Assembly: GCA_009741485.1 (NCBI GenBank)
Contig: CM019219.1
Coordinates: forward strand, 4,145,600-4,209,599
From: Malurus cyaneus samueli
Taxonomy: Eukaryota > Chordata > Aves > Passeriformes > Maluridae
Length of the DNA stretch: 64,000 nt
Reading direction: 5' to 3'
A program made the position numbers and the translations under genes. Under the pieces are notes generated by a model. It was not told the DNA's origin and did not search any database. It was given only the letters and a program-made list of their open reading frames with translations. Of this stretch, positions 15,001 to 25,400 are shown piece by piece. The stretch's first letter is position 1. Every line of letters begins with the position of its first letter.

Positions 15001-18000
15001 CACCTTCTAACTGAAAGAGCAGCAGATTGTCCCTTCCAATCAATTAACATCCACAAAACTCAACTTTTCCAAACTAAGTTTATATTAAAAAATACTGTAT
15101 TACTGGCAGAAATTCAGTTATTCTCTCTCAGCAACTGTTTTTCTTTAAGACTCACAATGCAAATAGAAGACAGAATACACATAGACTCTACCATTTTTTG
15201 TTCTCATGCAGATCATGGCTCAAATAACCATTAATTCACACTATTTATGTTGCAGCATAAAGGTTTGGCTCAGCTGTATAGCTAAAGTGTTTACAGAAGG
15301 TTAAATGGTATGACAGATCTAAAAAAACCCAAAACTACAAAGCCTGGCAACTGCACTGTCTCATTACAGATCAGGAGTGATTAAGCTAAATTCAAGAATA
15401 AAATGGTGACTCTTATTTTTCTCAGCCTTTTCCTGCAAAAATGAATAAATCTGCACTATATTCCCCGTGATATCTGAATTGCTTCTGGTACTGATCCCAC
15501 ACTGCAGTCCTCTAAAATCCTTTCTGTTGAAAACAACATTTATTCTTGGTCTAATTATCTCTATGGGCTGCTCCCTCAGCACCCATCCTTTTACAGCTTT
15601 TTATATTTCACAGGGCTCTCTGTGAATCCTTGGCTTACTCCAGCTCCCTCTCTACAGACTTTACACTTCCTTTTGTAAAGTGTCAACATTTATTTTCATA
15701 TTTCTAACTTCTTCAGTCATGCCTGCTCTTCCCCTTTCCACACAACAGCCTCTTCTGAAATAGATCCCACATTGGTCAAAGATCTCCTGTTTTTGCTTTG
15801 AGACTTCTTTTTGGCTTTTATGACATTATTCTTTCCAAACCCTTACTTCAAATTTCAACATGAACATTTTAGTTTAACAATTTTCCTGGTCACACATATC
15901 CAGGCCACACTGTTTCACACATATAAACTTACAAGCTAAATGTGAGGGATCAAAGGGGTCAAATGAAAAGGACAGGATGTTTTCAGCATAACTTTTCTTC
16001 CAAAGTTTGGTGCCTGTGTCTGCATTCCACAGTACAATATAGTTAGATGGGTGAACTGCAAGCAATAAATCTCTAGAAGCATCTTGATTCCACAACCACT
16101 GCATATCTGTCGAAAGAAGGAACAAAATTAATATTTGAGATTGTATCAGTATTGGAGCTGGAAATAAATGTCTTCTCCACTCTAAATACTTTCATTCAGC
16201 ATTAAGTTCAACAGCAAAATGAAACTGAGTGTAACACTCAATCAAGAGCACAAGTACAATGCTTAAAGAATAGGATCAGCCTGAAAGGGGTAAAATCATT
16301 CCAGTGGTATGGTCAGAATTCCTTTAAACCTTCAGGTGTCAGGAGTAAATAAAATCCAATCTGTAAAGCACACACAAACAGAAAGTAATAAAACTAATAA
16401 AATTAACTGCAGTCAGTAAAATAAATTTTCAGTGGCTCAGTATCAGACTTACAATATTGCTTCTGCTTTCACAGGATTTATAAAAACTGAATAACAAAGC
16501 CCAACAATCTATTTACATAAGTGTGCTTTCACATAATAGAATTTAAAAACCCACCAGGTGTAACTTAAGCATGATCACAATTTTTAAAACAGCTGAAATG
16601 CTCAAAAAACCCCAACCCCAGATGAAAAGCAGGAAGATGCACCTGGCACTGTAATTGTTATTATTCAATCAATAACATTCATAACAACAGATTCGAACTT
16701 TCTGTCACAAGGTCTTGGAAAACATCACCATAATGAATTAAATCTCACAGCACTCCTCTGGGAGACAGTAAATCTTACATTTACTCAAAAAATGAACAAG
16801 CAAACATACAGAGGCCTGGTAATCCCAACAGCACAATTCCCTGTCAGCACTGAGTACAGTTTACAAAAGGCAGGTGATGGATTTGTACACAATGCTCCAT
16901 AAAATAACTCCCATATAAACATCATGCACTATCATTACCTTGAATGGGTTTTGAATGTTCCTGTATTTCACAGCGAGCTGTTCCTGTTGCCACATCCCAC
17001 ACAATGATTTTCCCTGTGGCATCAGCAGAAGCCAAACGTAAGGAATATGGAGAGCCAATATTGTGGTGGTAATTTTCCTTAGCCCATTTAACCTGAAAAT
17101 ACAGGTGGGAATTGGTTAAAGGAGACAAACATATATAACACAAACAATATAGTCCATATTTTTCAGATAGATCAATAATGAACTAAAAAAAAAAGTATGG
17201 TAATAGTTAATGCAAACAGCACCTGTAACATACCTTTAAGCTACCACCACTTGTACAAATTTAAGGCAGGTCACAACTGTGCTGCATGACTGCATGGCTG
17301 ACATTTTCAAATTACATAAATCAACAATACTCATACCTGAAGGTAACTACAACAATCCAAACATATATGGCATGTATGTAGAGAGTTTACTTAGACGTTT
17401 AGAGGAAACTAAATGGCAATGTTTAAGGTTCTGCAAGCATCCACAAACCTATACCCACCCATTTCCAAACAAATGAAAGCTGAAAAATTATCATTCCATT
17501 TTTATATACATCATAAAACATGTAATTTTCCTAATCTGACAAATATGTGGAGGTATTGGGAAGGAAGAAAGGTTGGACTTGCATCTCTGTGGTGGCTCAT
17601 AACTAAATAAAAAAATAAGGTATTGTTGACTTTTGATAACTTTTTGGGTTTTTCGACACATTGGCACCACTGACTTCCAGGTACCACTTTCCAGTTTGGG
17701 ATTTCAAGCTGCACAGGCTTGTAAATTGGCAATACTTAGGAGAAACCTGTCCCTTAAAATCTGAAACACTGTCTACAACTCCTCCCAGATTACAAGGGAA
17801 TGGATAACACAGACTTCTTTATCTATCCCACATGGAGCAGTTTTGCTGTCTGCTTTTAAGTTGAACTTCTGCCCCAGGAGAGGCTGCAGATACTGACAGA
17901 ATAAAGAAACATTATTGCTAATCTAATGGGAATATAGCTGCTACAAAAATTCCACCCTAGCCAGTTATCTGTGTGCTGTCACACTGCCTGACACAAAAAA

Positions 18001-21000
18001 GGGTGAGGCAAACAAGACTCTCTGTAGCTACTGAAAACATGACATTTTAAAAACTGACACAGGATTATCATTAGGCACAACTAACTGCACTGTGGAACAG
18101 ATTTACTGCAGCATTTGTGCTCCCCTTCTAAGATGTAAGACCAGCAGGTACCTCACAAACCAGCTGAATAAACTAAACAAACCTGACACATGCACAGCAC
18201 AAGATCTCTATCTATTAACTCAAAGCCTGTTCCTACCAGAATCACAAATAATTCTTGAGAGACTCTCTTCTACCTATAAATTTCATTTTTGCAATTCCAG
18301 CTTCCCTGCTGTTCAAGAAAGAACTATCCCTGAGGATATCTGCATGTGGCTATAGAACTGTAATTGTAAAAACCTACAAAGCTATTTATTTCTCAGTTAA
18401 ATGTATATTACTTCAAAGCAAATTCCAAGTCTGGAAAACATAATTTCTCAAGGGAAGAGTTGTCACCAAGTTCAGAACAACAAAAATGAGACCTTTACAT
18501 AACCAGCCCTAAGCAGAGCCCACGTGGTGCTCCCACACCATGAACCTCTTGATCCTCTCTGCAGTCACACTGCTCCAACAAGGTCCCCACACAGGACATG
18601 ACCTTCTGCTAAAAGAAATTATTTTCTTACAGTATTAATCACTGTCTACTCTGACTTCAAAATACAGCAGCATTGGTCAGAAACAGGACCCAAATGTAAT
18701 TTTTAAAAATTTTCACAATCCATGTCACCTCATTTATAAAACCTTATTATCACTGTTTATTAATGCATCAGAAAGGACACAAATGTAATTTAAATCCTCT
18801 CCTTCTTGGGACAGATCAAAAAATGTCACTCGTAAATAGATTTTCTTCTGTAAAAGCGTTCTTTCAATACACTCTGTAAAGGTAAAATCAGATATAATAC
18901 ATTTCATACAAAGCCATCAGCCTCACACAAAAACCTTTTCGACAGATGGACAACTAACATGGATTGATTTTCAGTGAAACTATTAGCTATTCCAGACACA
19001 GTTATGACACAAAAATAGCAAAATGGAAGGATTATGAAATAATTGTTGTTTTGTTTCCTTCCTAACAGATGTGGTGTGTTCTGAAATTTTTCAGAACTGA
19101 AGCACAAGTTTTTGGGGACAGAGTTTGCTGGTGTGAGCCTCTTCTTCCAGGAGTTTAAGCCACACTTGCACACCAGACTTCTTACAGATCCCCTCCAGCT
19201 TATTTATGCTCTTAGCACTTACAAACTCTTAAAAAAAAACCCCAATTTAGGAATTGAAGAAAATTCCTTAGAGATGTAAATGTATCTGCAATGATCTGCC
19301 AGCCAAACAATCCTCTAAACCATAAGTGAATCTGCCATTGTCCACAACCAAAGAAGTGATGCATCAAAAAAATATATCCTTTTCCACACTCCACCCAAAG
19401 TCAAACTCTGCAACTTCAAGTCAAGGACCTTCAAAGAAAGAGTACAGGTATCCTGCAATAAATCTAAAACTTCAGCCATTTTATATCACTAAAATAAATG
19501 TTCACTTTTGTCCGCTATTGTTCCCTTTCTATAGATAAGAAAAGACGTAAAGTTTGAAAGTAATGTTCTAGACAAATGGTGCACCTCCCACAGCAGGAAG
19601 GATCAGAAAGGGCAGCAGCAAAGATATTTGGTAATGTTCATTTGAAATCCTCTCATGTTCACAGCTTTCATAGAAACATCTCTGTTCTGTAACACTAAAC
19701 AATGTTTCCAGATATTCTACAATCTCTACATTTTCTACAAAGATACACCATCAACCTCAGCTCAAATTTAGTGTGTATCAGTTGACTTAGTGGCAAAAGA
19801 GATCACATAAAATATGTGTATTTTACAACAGAATTGATGTGAAAATCATGTGTAATAAATACCATGTCATATATTGTTGTGGGTCAACCAAACCACGACA
19901 TATATTTACAGTGATTTAGAATGATAAGATCCACATGAGAACCAAGTAATACACCTTAAACTAGGTACATCTCACCTTGACAACACTGGCTTTGTGTCTT
20001 TCCAAAACCTGTAAAGTCTGAGCAGAATTGGCATCCACTACAAGCACGAGGGAATGACATCCATATGCAATCAAACCTTGCCAGCCCCTGCAAGAGCACA
20101 GAGCATCACCAACAAGTAAAACAGAACAAAAGCTCTTCACATCAGGAATGAGGAGGTTTTTTTTTTTTTAGCTGAATGCATGCTACTAGACATAGTATTT
20201 GATGTTTGTCATATGGTAAATGCTATTTAGTAACATAAAAGCATTATAAAATAATATTGCACTGTCTTCTGGAACACTAAGCCACCACAAAGCATCTCTT
20301 TGTGCCCATCTCAAAATCTTCTTCTGCAAGTTTGAGACATCACACAGAAATTCATGAAGAGTGTTTCCAAATTTTAGACACAAGAACACAGGTAAGGAAT
20401 ATATGTGAAATGAAACAATTAATTGCATATATTATTTATTTACTTGTTTACTTTTTTATAGGCAAAAGGAGCATGTAACCAATTGCCACAATAACAGTGA
20501 AAATCTGCTGAGGCCTGTCTTAGTTCAAGATACATTAACAACAGAATCACAGAATGGTTTGGGATGGATGAGACATTAAAGATCACCCTGTTTTCCACCC
20601 CATGCAATGGGCAGGGACACCTTCCACTGTCCCAGGCTGCTCCAAACCCCGTCCAGCCTGGCCTTGGGCACGGCCAGGGATCCAGAGCAGACACAGCTTC
20701 TCTGAGCACCCTGTGCCAGGGCCTCCCCACCCTCACAGGGAAGTATTTCTTCCTGACACGTAATCTCAACCCGCTCTGCTTCGATTGGAACCCCTCTGTC
20801 ACTGCCGGGAGGGGCTGGGCCAGGCTCGTCCCTGGGCACAGCTTTGTCCCTGCCCAGAGCTGGACAGCAGCAGCTCCCCGCGCTCCGCCGGCCTCTCCAG
20901 GGCATCCACCGCTATCCCAGCCCCGATTCCCGGCTCAGCACGGGGGTTCTATGGACACCCCGGCACCGGCGGGGCCTCGCAGGGGGAGGCAGAGCAAAGC

Positions 21001-21165
21001 TCGACCCGGGTTTGAGGCCAAAGAGCGGCGGGGACACCGGCACCCCCCGCCCGCGGCCCGGCCCCTCACGGCCCCTCACCAGTCCGCCGCGCCGCGGTTG
21101 GGCGCGCTCAGGGAGCCCGTCAGCGTCCGCGCCGGCAGCTTGATGTTGACGGTGAAGCGCTGCAT
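1..21165 (-). CDS. WDR11: WDR11 gene, 5' portion: 17 coding exons, 3' end outside window
   Basis: WDR11 is a large WD40 protein. In animals it forms a complex with FAM91A1 and C17orf75 that helps capture endosome-derived vesicles at the trans-Golgi, and it has also been linked to Hedgehog/GLI3 signalling and to hypogonadotropic hypogonadism. Here 17 exons on the minus strand, all with GT-AG introns, join with consistent phases into an unbroken frame of 706 complete codons plus a partial 17th exon. The encoded residues match the remembered vertebrate protein nearly throughout, with WD-like strands such as KIIVWDVATG, YIVLWNADTG, GRVMIWELKS and KPLEIWDVRT. About 500 C-terminal residues lie left of base 1. 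Introns run from about 300 to 4,700 bases. The start ATG (21,165-21,163) has G at -3 and is supported by homology. I see no frameshift or stop, so the gene looks intact. Confidence is very high for identity and good to the base for exon ends. Confidence 0.97.
356..503 (-). CDS. WDR11: WDR11 exon 16, residues 657-706
   Basis: The exon encodes LLQEAESKSELSQNISARE, then HFVFTGADGQVYHLTVEG and NSVKDSARIPPD. The acceptor is TTTAAAG and the donor is GTGAGT in phase 0. The frame is exactly 706 codons at its end. The serine/glutamate-rich beginning continues the helical insertion of exon 15. Confidence 0.95.
831..955 (-). CDS. WDR11: WDR11 exon 15, residues 616-657
   Basis: The exon encodes EWSPSHNLKSLRKKQLA and a helical, charged segment (AREAMARQTV) ending ...SSVIS. 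The acceptor is TTCACAG and the donor is GTATCC (phase 2). The basic, helix-prone stretch is probably an insertion in the second propeller. Confidence 0.95.
1256..1364 (-). CDS. WDR11: WDR11 exon 14, residues 579-615
   Basis: The exon encodes QYLAVVFKDKPLEIWDVRT and CTLLREMSKNFPT, a complete WD strand pair with the tryptophan-aspartate dipeptide. The acceptor is GTTTCAG and the donor is GTAAGG after GCTTTG (phase 0). Cumulative length is exactly 615 codons. Confidence 0.95.
2797..2872 (-). CDS. WDR11: WDR11 exon 13, residues 554-579
   Basis: A 76-base exon encoding RSIAFRGERGNDEPAIEMIK and VSHLK. The acceptor is CTCCAG and the donor is AA|GTAAGT (phase 2). The GERGND motif is diagnostic of WDR11. 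No open frame of 60 codons covers it, so it was found by reading the minus strand directly. Confidence 0.93.
2873..4957 (-). other. WDR11 intron 12, no recognisable content
   Basis: An A+T-rich intron of about 2.1 kb. Open frames up to about 80 codons on the plus strand show no family resemblance and no splice structure. I see no CR1 or tRNA-like sequence. Confidence 0.75.
4958..5064 (-). CDS. WDR11: WDR11 exon 12, residues 518-554
   Basis: The first base G completes lysine, followed by GIEWISLTGFISF, ATSTPNNLGLVRNELQ and LVDLPTG. The acceptor is TCACAG and the donor is GTTTGT, a somewhat weak GTTTGT type, in phase 1. The exon is separated from exon 11 by the largest intron in the window, about 4.7 kb. 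Confidence 0.95.
5065..9761 (-). other. WDR11 intron 11, about 4.7 kb, no recognisable content
   Basis: The largest intron in the window. It is uniformly A+T-rich with short poly-A and poly-T runs. The longest frames, about 100 codons, resemble nothing I know. Its size and lack of recognisable repeats leave room for ancient conserved elements that cannot be identified without alignment. Confidence 0.75.
9762..9846 (-). CDS. WDR11: WDR11 exon 11, residues 490-518
   Basis: A short exon encoding GTSNGSVLVFHLTSG and LLHKELSIHSCEVK, a WD blade of the second propeller. The donor falls inside the lysine codon (AA|GTAAGA), giving phase 2. The exon is 85 bases long and has no long open frame around it, so it is visible only by homology and splice phase. 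Confidence 0.92.
11132..11305 (-). CDS. WDR11: WDR11 exon 10, residues 432-490
   Basis: After a variable start (GQGASAGEELRNSF) the exon encodes the strongly conserved EVHLKFLLTGLLSGLPLPP and RMCPPLTTKNIKQYEP, ending ILAVG with a phase 1 split glycine. The acceptor is taken as GCAG|GGCAAG because the alternative one codon earlier breaks the frame. The donor is GTAAGT. Confidence 0.94.
11770..11873 (-). CDS. WDR11: WDR11 exon 9, residues 397-432 (serine-rich linker)
   Basis: The exon begins with a serine run and continues SPLYSPVSFCGIPVG and LPDLSLDSMIG. This low-complexity linker between propeller parts is where the protein differs most from my memory of the mammalian sequence. The acceptor is TTTTACAG and the donor is GTAAGA, leaving phase 1. 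Confidence 0.93.
12452..12647 (-). CDS. WDR11: WDR11 exon 8, residues 332-397
   Basis: The exon encodes DPDPVQELVYDLRSQCDA, then VRPFSMVCCPVNENAAAL and the WD strand GRVMIWELKS, closing a blade of the first propeller. The acceptor is GTTGCAG and the donor is GTAATG after ...CGCAACAG (phase 2). With 196 bases it is the longest exon in the window. Confidence 0.95.
13586..13700 (-). CDS. WDR11: WDR11 exon 7, residues 294-332
   Basis: The exon encodes IPCFQRDGLFCLHENGC followed by ITLRVRRS and a short variable stretch ending NEEP. It is flanked by acceptor TTTCCCCAG and donor GTGGGT in phase 1. The downstream intron contains an AT-rich inverted repeat (see findings). Confidence 0.95.
14044..14209 (-). 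CDS. WDR11: WDR11 exon 6, residues 238-293
   Basis: The split serine codon AG|T is completed here, then come SYLPSKRNYMLLLYPRE and ILILDLEVNQTVG. The exon ends in phase 0 after CAG with donor GTAATG. Cumulative length is exactly 293 codons, which checks the five preceding junctions. Confidence 0.96.
14682..14868 (-). CDS. WDR11: WDR11 exon 5, residues 176-238
   Basis: The exon encodes LLTSEGIVFISDFSPSK and a serine/proline-rich loop (KKVYISSPHSSPSHNK) that leads into an alanine-rich segment. The loop is a probable surface insertion between propeller strands. The acceptor is GGCACAG and the donor is GTAGGT after CCAAG, leaving phase 2. Confidence 0.95.
15933..16106 (-). CDS. WDR11: WDR11 exon 4, residues 118-176
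   Basis: The exon encodes MQWLWNQDASRD and the WD strand YIVLWNADTGTKLWKKSY, followed by a SFSFDPFDPSH segment. The acceptor is CGACAG and the donor is GTAAGT after ...CATTTAGCTT (phase 1). Reading through the donor adds a short nonhomologous tail, confirming the splice position. Confidence 0.96.
16939..17092 (-). CDS. WDR11: WDR11 exon 3, residues 67-118
   Basis: The acceptor TTCAG is followed by codons for VKWAKENYHHNIGSPY and then the WD strand KIIVWDVATG. The exon ends in phase 1 after CCCATTCAAG with donor GTAATG. The invariant-looking YHHNIGSPY stretch is highly characteristic of WDR11 across vertebrates. Confidence 0.96.
17093..19975 (-). other. WDR11 intron 2, no recognisable content
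   Basis: About 2.9 kb of A+T-rich intron between exons 3 and 2. Frames of up to 89 codons on both strands look random. I see no transposon remnant or structured RNA. Confidence 0.75.
19976..20087 (-). CDS. WDR11: WDR11 exon 2, residues 29-66
   Basis: The acceptor TTGCAG precedes GGGCTGG, which completes the split tryptophan and gives GWQGLIAYGCHSLV, the first propeller strand of the N-terminal WD40 domain. The exon ends after a complete lysine codon (phase 0) with donor GTGAGA. Its 112 bases bring the cumulative frame to exactly 66 codons. Confidence 0.95.
20541..20810 (-). mobile_element. CR1 LINE fragment, 3' end, in WDR11 intron 1
   Basis: The plus strand starts with ACAGAATCACAGAATGG, the reverse complement of the CR1 octamer tail. 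It continues with the familiar CR1 order: ATTAAAGATCACC, then GGGCAGGGACACCTTCCACT, then GTCCAGCCTGGCCTTGG, then CACAGCTTCTCTG, then a TTTCTTCCTGA segment. The element therefore points in the minus direction with its 3' end at about 20,541, the same orientation as WDR11. It is diverged and truncated at its 5' side, as most avian CR1 copies are. Confidence 0.9.
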
Positions 21166-21420
21166 GGCCAGGCCAGAAGGAGCCCGGAGCGGAGCCCGGC
21201 GGGGCCGCCCAGCCCCGGCAGCCGGTGCCGAGGCCGCGGCCCTGCCGGCACCGCCCCTAGGAAGCGCCGCCTCAGCGCCGCCGCCGCTCCCGGCTCGGCC
21301 GGGCCCCGCGGCCCAAGAACGGCAGTTCCGCCGCCTGCCCTGCCCTGCTTCGGCCCTGCCTGCTCCGGCCCCGTCCGGCCGATCTCTGCGTGTCCACGCC
21401 TGGATCCCCGCACAGTTCCG
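20870..21420 (-). promoter_or_regulatory. WDR11: CpG-island promoter and 5' UTR region of WDR11
   Basis: This stretch is abruptly GC-rich with many CpG dinucleotides, against A+T-rich flanks on both sides. It contains the first coding exon (21,080-21,165). No TATA box is visible, as is usual for broadly expressed genes with dispersed start sites. GGAA cores that could bind ETS factors lie at about 21,261 on the plus strand and about 21,326 on the minus strand. The transcription start is inferred to lie somewhere in 21,200-21,420. Confidence 0.8.
21080..21165 (-). CDS. WDR11: WDR11 exon 1 (coding part), residues 1-29
   Basis: The exon begins with ATG at 21,165 and encodes the family's N-terminus, including ARTLTGSLSAPN. 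It ends in phase 2 within the tryptophan codon of ...AADW, followed by the donor GTGAGG (plus-strand complement ending at 21,079). It is strongly GC-rich, unlike all later exons, because it lies inside the promoter CpG island. The 5' untranslated part continues to the right of 21,165, but its start cannot be fixed from sequence. Confidence 0.93.
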
Positions 21421-21430
21421 CTCGGAATGG

Positions 21431-21860
21431 AGCTCTGGAGATCACCCAAGGCAGGGTGCCCCGGAGCAGCTGGCACAGGAACGCCTCCCGGTGGGTTTGG
21501 GATGTCACCAGACAGGGAGGCTCCGCATCCTCCCTGGGCAGCTGTTCCAGTACTCTGCCACCTTCAGAGTGAAGGAGTTCTTCCTCAAGTTGAGGTGGAA
21601 TTTCTTGTGTTTTAGTTTGTGGCCGTTGCTCCTCGTCCTGTCGCTGCCACCGAAGAGTCTGGCACCATCCCCTGCCACCCTTTAGACATATTTATATTCA
21701 TTGATAAGATCCATGCTCAGTCTTCTCTAGACCAAACATTGCCTCCGTCTTTCTTCATCAGAGAGATACTCCAAACCCCTCGTAATCTTTGTTGCTCCTG
21801 CTGGACATCTCAGGAGCTCCTTGGCTTGCAGTGAGCCCAGGACTGGACACAATAAGGGAC
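21431..21860 (-). mobile_element. CR1 LINE fragment upstream of WDR11 exon 1
   Basis: The reverse-complement CR1 order is clear: GAGCAGCTGGCACAGGAACG, then GGGCAGCTGTTCCAGTACTC, then CTTGTGTTTTAGTTTGTGGC, then CTCGTCCTGTCGCTG, then a GATAAGATCCATGCTCAGTC segment, then GGACTGGACACAATAA. It covers a more 5' part of CR1 than the intron 1 copy and overlaps it in consensus coordinates, so the two are separate insertions in the same direction. It is truncated at both ends and noncoding. Confidence 0.9.
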
Positions 21861-22392
21861 ACCGAAGGGACATCCCAGAGCTGCCACCCATGAGCAGGAC
21901 ACGGTGCTGCTGTGTTGGTTGTACATCCATGGCTGCAGGAGAAAGGAACCGTGGGATGCCAGAGACTGCAGCTCCAGGGGTGCCTGTGCTTCCTGCCAGG
22001 CTGAAATCTGGGACAGCTCACTGGCAAAAGAGCTCCCTGTCCCATCTCCAGGTGCTTCAAAGCTTCAGGACAGCCAGAACATCTTTTTCACCATGCTAAT
22101 TTTTCCTCCAAAATGCATCTTCAATGACGAAATGCAGCAGCTACGGAGCTCTTTGTACCCTCAATAGCAGGGACGCACCACAAGGCACCAAACCCTTCCT
22201 AATATAACCCATCCTCCAGCTGCACCAAATTATCACTCACACCAGGCAAAGCCACCTGGGATGAAACGTTAATGAGATAACAAGAATTATGTGCTCCCGG
22301 GCTTATTATTTAACACATATAGGCTGTTGGGGTGTTTGCTTCTCACTGAAATAATAATTGTTTATTTGTTATGTTTTGTAGAGAAAAAGATG

Positions 22393-22404
22393 CCACTAGA
22401 TGGC
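22393..22404 (+). promoter_or_regulatory. Candidate CTCF-binding motif upstream of WDR11
   Basis: CCACTAGATGGC, followed by CAG, matches the 14-base CTCF core at all but about one position. It lies about 1.2 kb upstream of the WDR11 start codon, a plausible place for an insulator or promoter-anchor site. A sequence match alone does not show binding. Confidence 0.45.
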
Positions 22405-25400
22405 CAGAGATGGCAAGAATGTAGTGCCAGTGACATGCTCTAACACTGCAGTGTCACTTTGTCACAGAAGATGGGATAATGCTGATCCCCCTTTGTCCCT
22501 CTTTTCATTCTAATCACAGTTGAATTTGTGCAAGTGGGAATTCAAGAAACCACCTGCAGCTAATGCCTTTTCCAATTCTCTTCTAAAGAAATCTGCTCTT
22601 GGAGCACAGTACATCACTCACTGCCACTTTCAGGTCACCGTAACATTGGAACTTGTTTCTTGAAACCGTCTCATCCCAAAAGATTTCTCTTTACTCTTAA
22701 AACTGAAAAATGACTGCTTGGAGAAGTAAAGAGCTTTTTTTTTGTTCCTTTTTCTTTGTCATTATTTGAGGACAACGTGATCTGCACCTCTGGGGATCAA
22801 TTTTGTAAGAGCCTGAGCAGCCACTAGCCTCATTAATTTTAGGGTTTTTTTTTTGCTAATGGTGTGTTTTTACTCTGTGTCCTTGAACAACATGCTGCTG
22901 CTCATGTTTTTGGAGGGTTTTGGTTATTTTCTTGCTTTGTTGGATTGGGGCTTTGTGAGAAGGGTCCTTTGGAACTTCTATTGCACAATATAACCCGAGG
23001 TTCTTCCCGACAGTTTTCCATCTATTTCCTTGCATCAGAAAACCAAGCAATAAATGAAATGCTTAAACGAAATAGATACTTTAAGGTAGTTGAAGATAAG
23101 GACAGATACCAGAAAAAGGGAAAGAAAGGAAGAAATGAGGGCTGAGTCACCAAATTGGTTGAAAGAAATTAAGAATCCGTGTGGTTTTTGGGGTCAGATC
23201 GGGTGAAAACCATGGTGCATGAGCCAGGTGAATACACACTGAAGATTCATCAGAGTGACAGGGAGGAGATGAGGAAAAGGTTTGTGAACAATGATAAGGA
23301 TCATTGGAAGAGCTGAAAGGAATAGAAACATTATGAGATGTCAGAGGGAAAGCAGAGGTGTGCACTGGATGAACTTCTGACTCCAGTTCTGATCCTCAGC
23401 TACTCACCAACAGAGACTGATGCACAGCAAACAGATCTGAACTAAACCAGAGATATAAACTGTTGGTTTTGGGGTGATAAACTGTCCTCTTTCACATCTT
23501 ACTGTTAATTTAAACCATTGCCAAGCAAGAATGCAAAACACATCAAGTCTCTCTCTCTCTGAATACAATGATACACTTTTGACTGCTATGCAAACAAACA
23601 AATACCAAACTTTCAGCTGTTTAACTGTGTAGGCAGTAATGCCCTTAAACCACTAAAACCTCTGGAACTATCAAGTGTCCAAGATGTGATACCCAGTGGG
23701 AAAGACCATTCCAGACAGCTACAATTGCTGTTACTAGGTACGTATGGAGAATAAAGTTCTGGATAATCATAAAAGACAGATTTTAATGAATTAATGATTA
23801 AATAAATAATGAAACTTTGATTCTACATAGCTTTTGCCTCATGATTGTAAAAGATTTTTCTGTGAGTTTGAACAAGAGCAAGTAGAACCAAAGTAGAGAC
23901 ATGTACGTCTCCCTTTTAGGTTTCTCCTTTACACAGTAATTATTGCAGGAATATTCCTGTGAAAGCTTCTGGGACCTCTTTGATTTCCATGGCCTTAAGT
24001 TAGAGCTGGAAGAGCTCCTGGGATGCACTGGTGAACCAACACATCCTGTGTGCCGTGCGTTCCATTTTACAAACCTCAGTTTGAGCTCAGGGTGTGTAAC
24101 CAATCCACACGTGCCATGGGCCATGGTTCTATTTGCATTACAAATTATGCTGCTCCTGCATTGGTGGTATCATTTCTACTCCATGCATTTAAAACTCCTT
24201 GAGTTTTCTGCTGGTTAAGTGTCCCTGGTTGAAATGGGGCTGACTAAAAACTGATGCCATTCTCTCTTATCAGAGGTTTTGTACAGACCAAGAGACTTGC
24301 ACAGTTGAGTTTTGCCTCACACTTTGAGTTTTTTCCCTTTTTTTTTTTTTTTTTTTGCAAAGGGAATTTATCTAAAGTCAAGATCCATTTAATCACAGTC
24401 TAACTTAATAATCCCAGTAGAGATCTTTTTATTTCATGTTGTATTTTCAGAAAAAGAGTAAATAAAAAGTATTGATGAAGGAGATTCTATTTCTGGTGCA
24501 GCAGTGTTCTGCTAAATTTAACACAAAAATAAAATCAATATATGAATTTCAGAGAGTGGAATATTTAGCTTCTAGAACTCTATCAGCTTGATGCAAAAAC
24601 AGATGGCTTTAATCAACGACTCAGATACTTATCTCCCTTTCCAAATGCTTTCAACGCAAAAGTTTAAAATTATCCAGAAACTTTCCTCCTTGTGAGCATG
24701 GTCTAATCCAGTTCCACTGAGCTTGCTGGATATATAAATTAAATTCTCACAGGCTGTGGGGTGAACTATGAAGAAACTCTAATGAGTGCCTGCAGTCTCA
24801 TTTGGTTTTGACCAAATTTCACCAAAGGAAAAATTTCTCAAGTTGTCTGCTGTGGTTTTTTTTCTGAAAATACTTTCCTTCCCCTTTTATATTTCTCTTC
24901 TTCTAAGGGTCCAAAAAGGTGATGATGAAATGTGGAACAAATCATCCAATTTACATATTAAACTTAATTTCTATGGTGCCAGTTTTGTGCCATTTCTAAT
25001 TTCATCCTAGTCACCAGTGCCCATGACTATTCTAAAAAAATCACTGAAGGGCTCTGACCCTTGCATTTCTTATGGTTCTTTCTTTGAATATTCCTGCAGA
25101 TGAGCATTTACCCACCTCTCTGAAATACATCACTATAACTGAGTGAAAAATCCCTGGAGGAATACAGCAAATAGACAGATCTGAAATATGTGTGATCCCT
25201 GACAGACACAGAGGGAATGAGAATGCCAGTCCCAGATATCAGCATCCAGTGACAATTTGATTGATTAGTACTTAAAAAATTGGGTTTTTTCCTAGAAGAG
25301 AAATCAGAATTTCCTCAGGCAGAACCCTGAGATTTTTGTAGTGGTGAGTGTTCCTAGGGTTCAGACTCTGGCTCTTGCTTTAGGTGAGAATGGAGTGGTG

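Larger units (their letters stand above)
9847..16938 (-). other. WDR11 introns 3-10, no recognisable content
   Basis: Introns 10 (9,847-11,131), 9 (11,306-11,769), 8 (11,874-12,451), 7 (12,648-13,585), 6 (13,701-14,043), 5 (14,210-14,681), 4 (14,869-15,932) and 3 (16,107-16,938) are A+T-rich and free of recognisable genes or repeats. Intron 10 contains one undetermined base at 10,225. Intron 7 has a small AT-rich inverted repeat at 13,512-13,547. Confidence 0.75.

Noticed and set aside
20564..21685. 373-codon plus-strand open frame across the WDR11 first exon
   Set aside because: It runs antisense through the CpG island and into both flanking CR1 fragments. Its openness comes from GC-rich, stop-poor DNA, and it has no recognisable domain.
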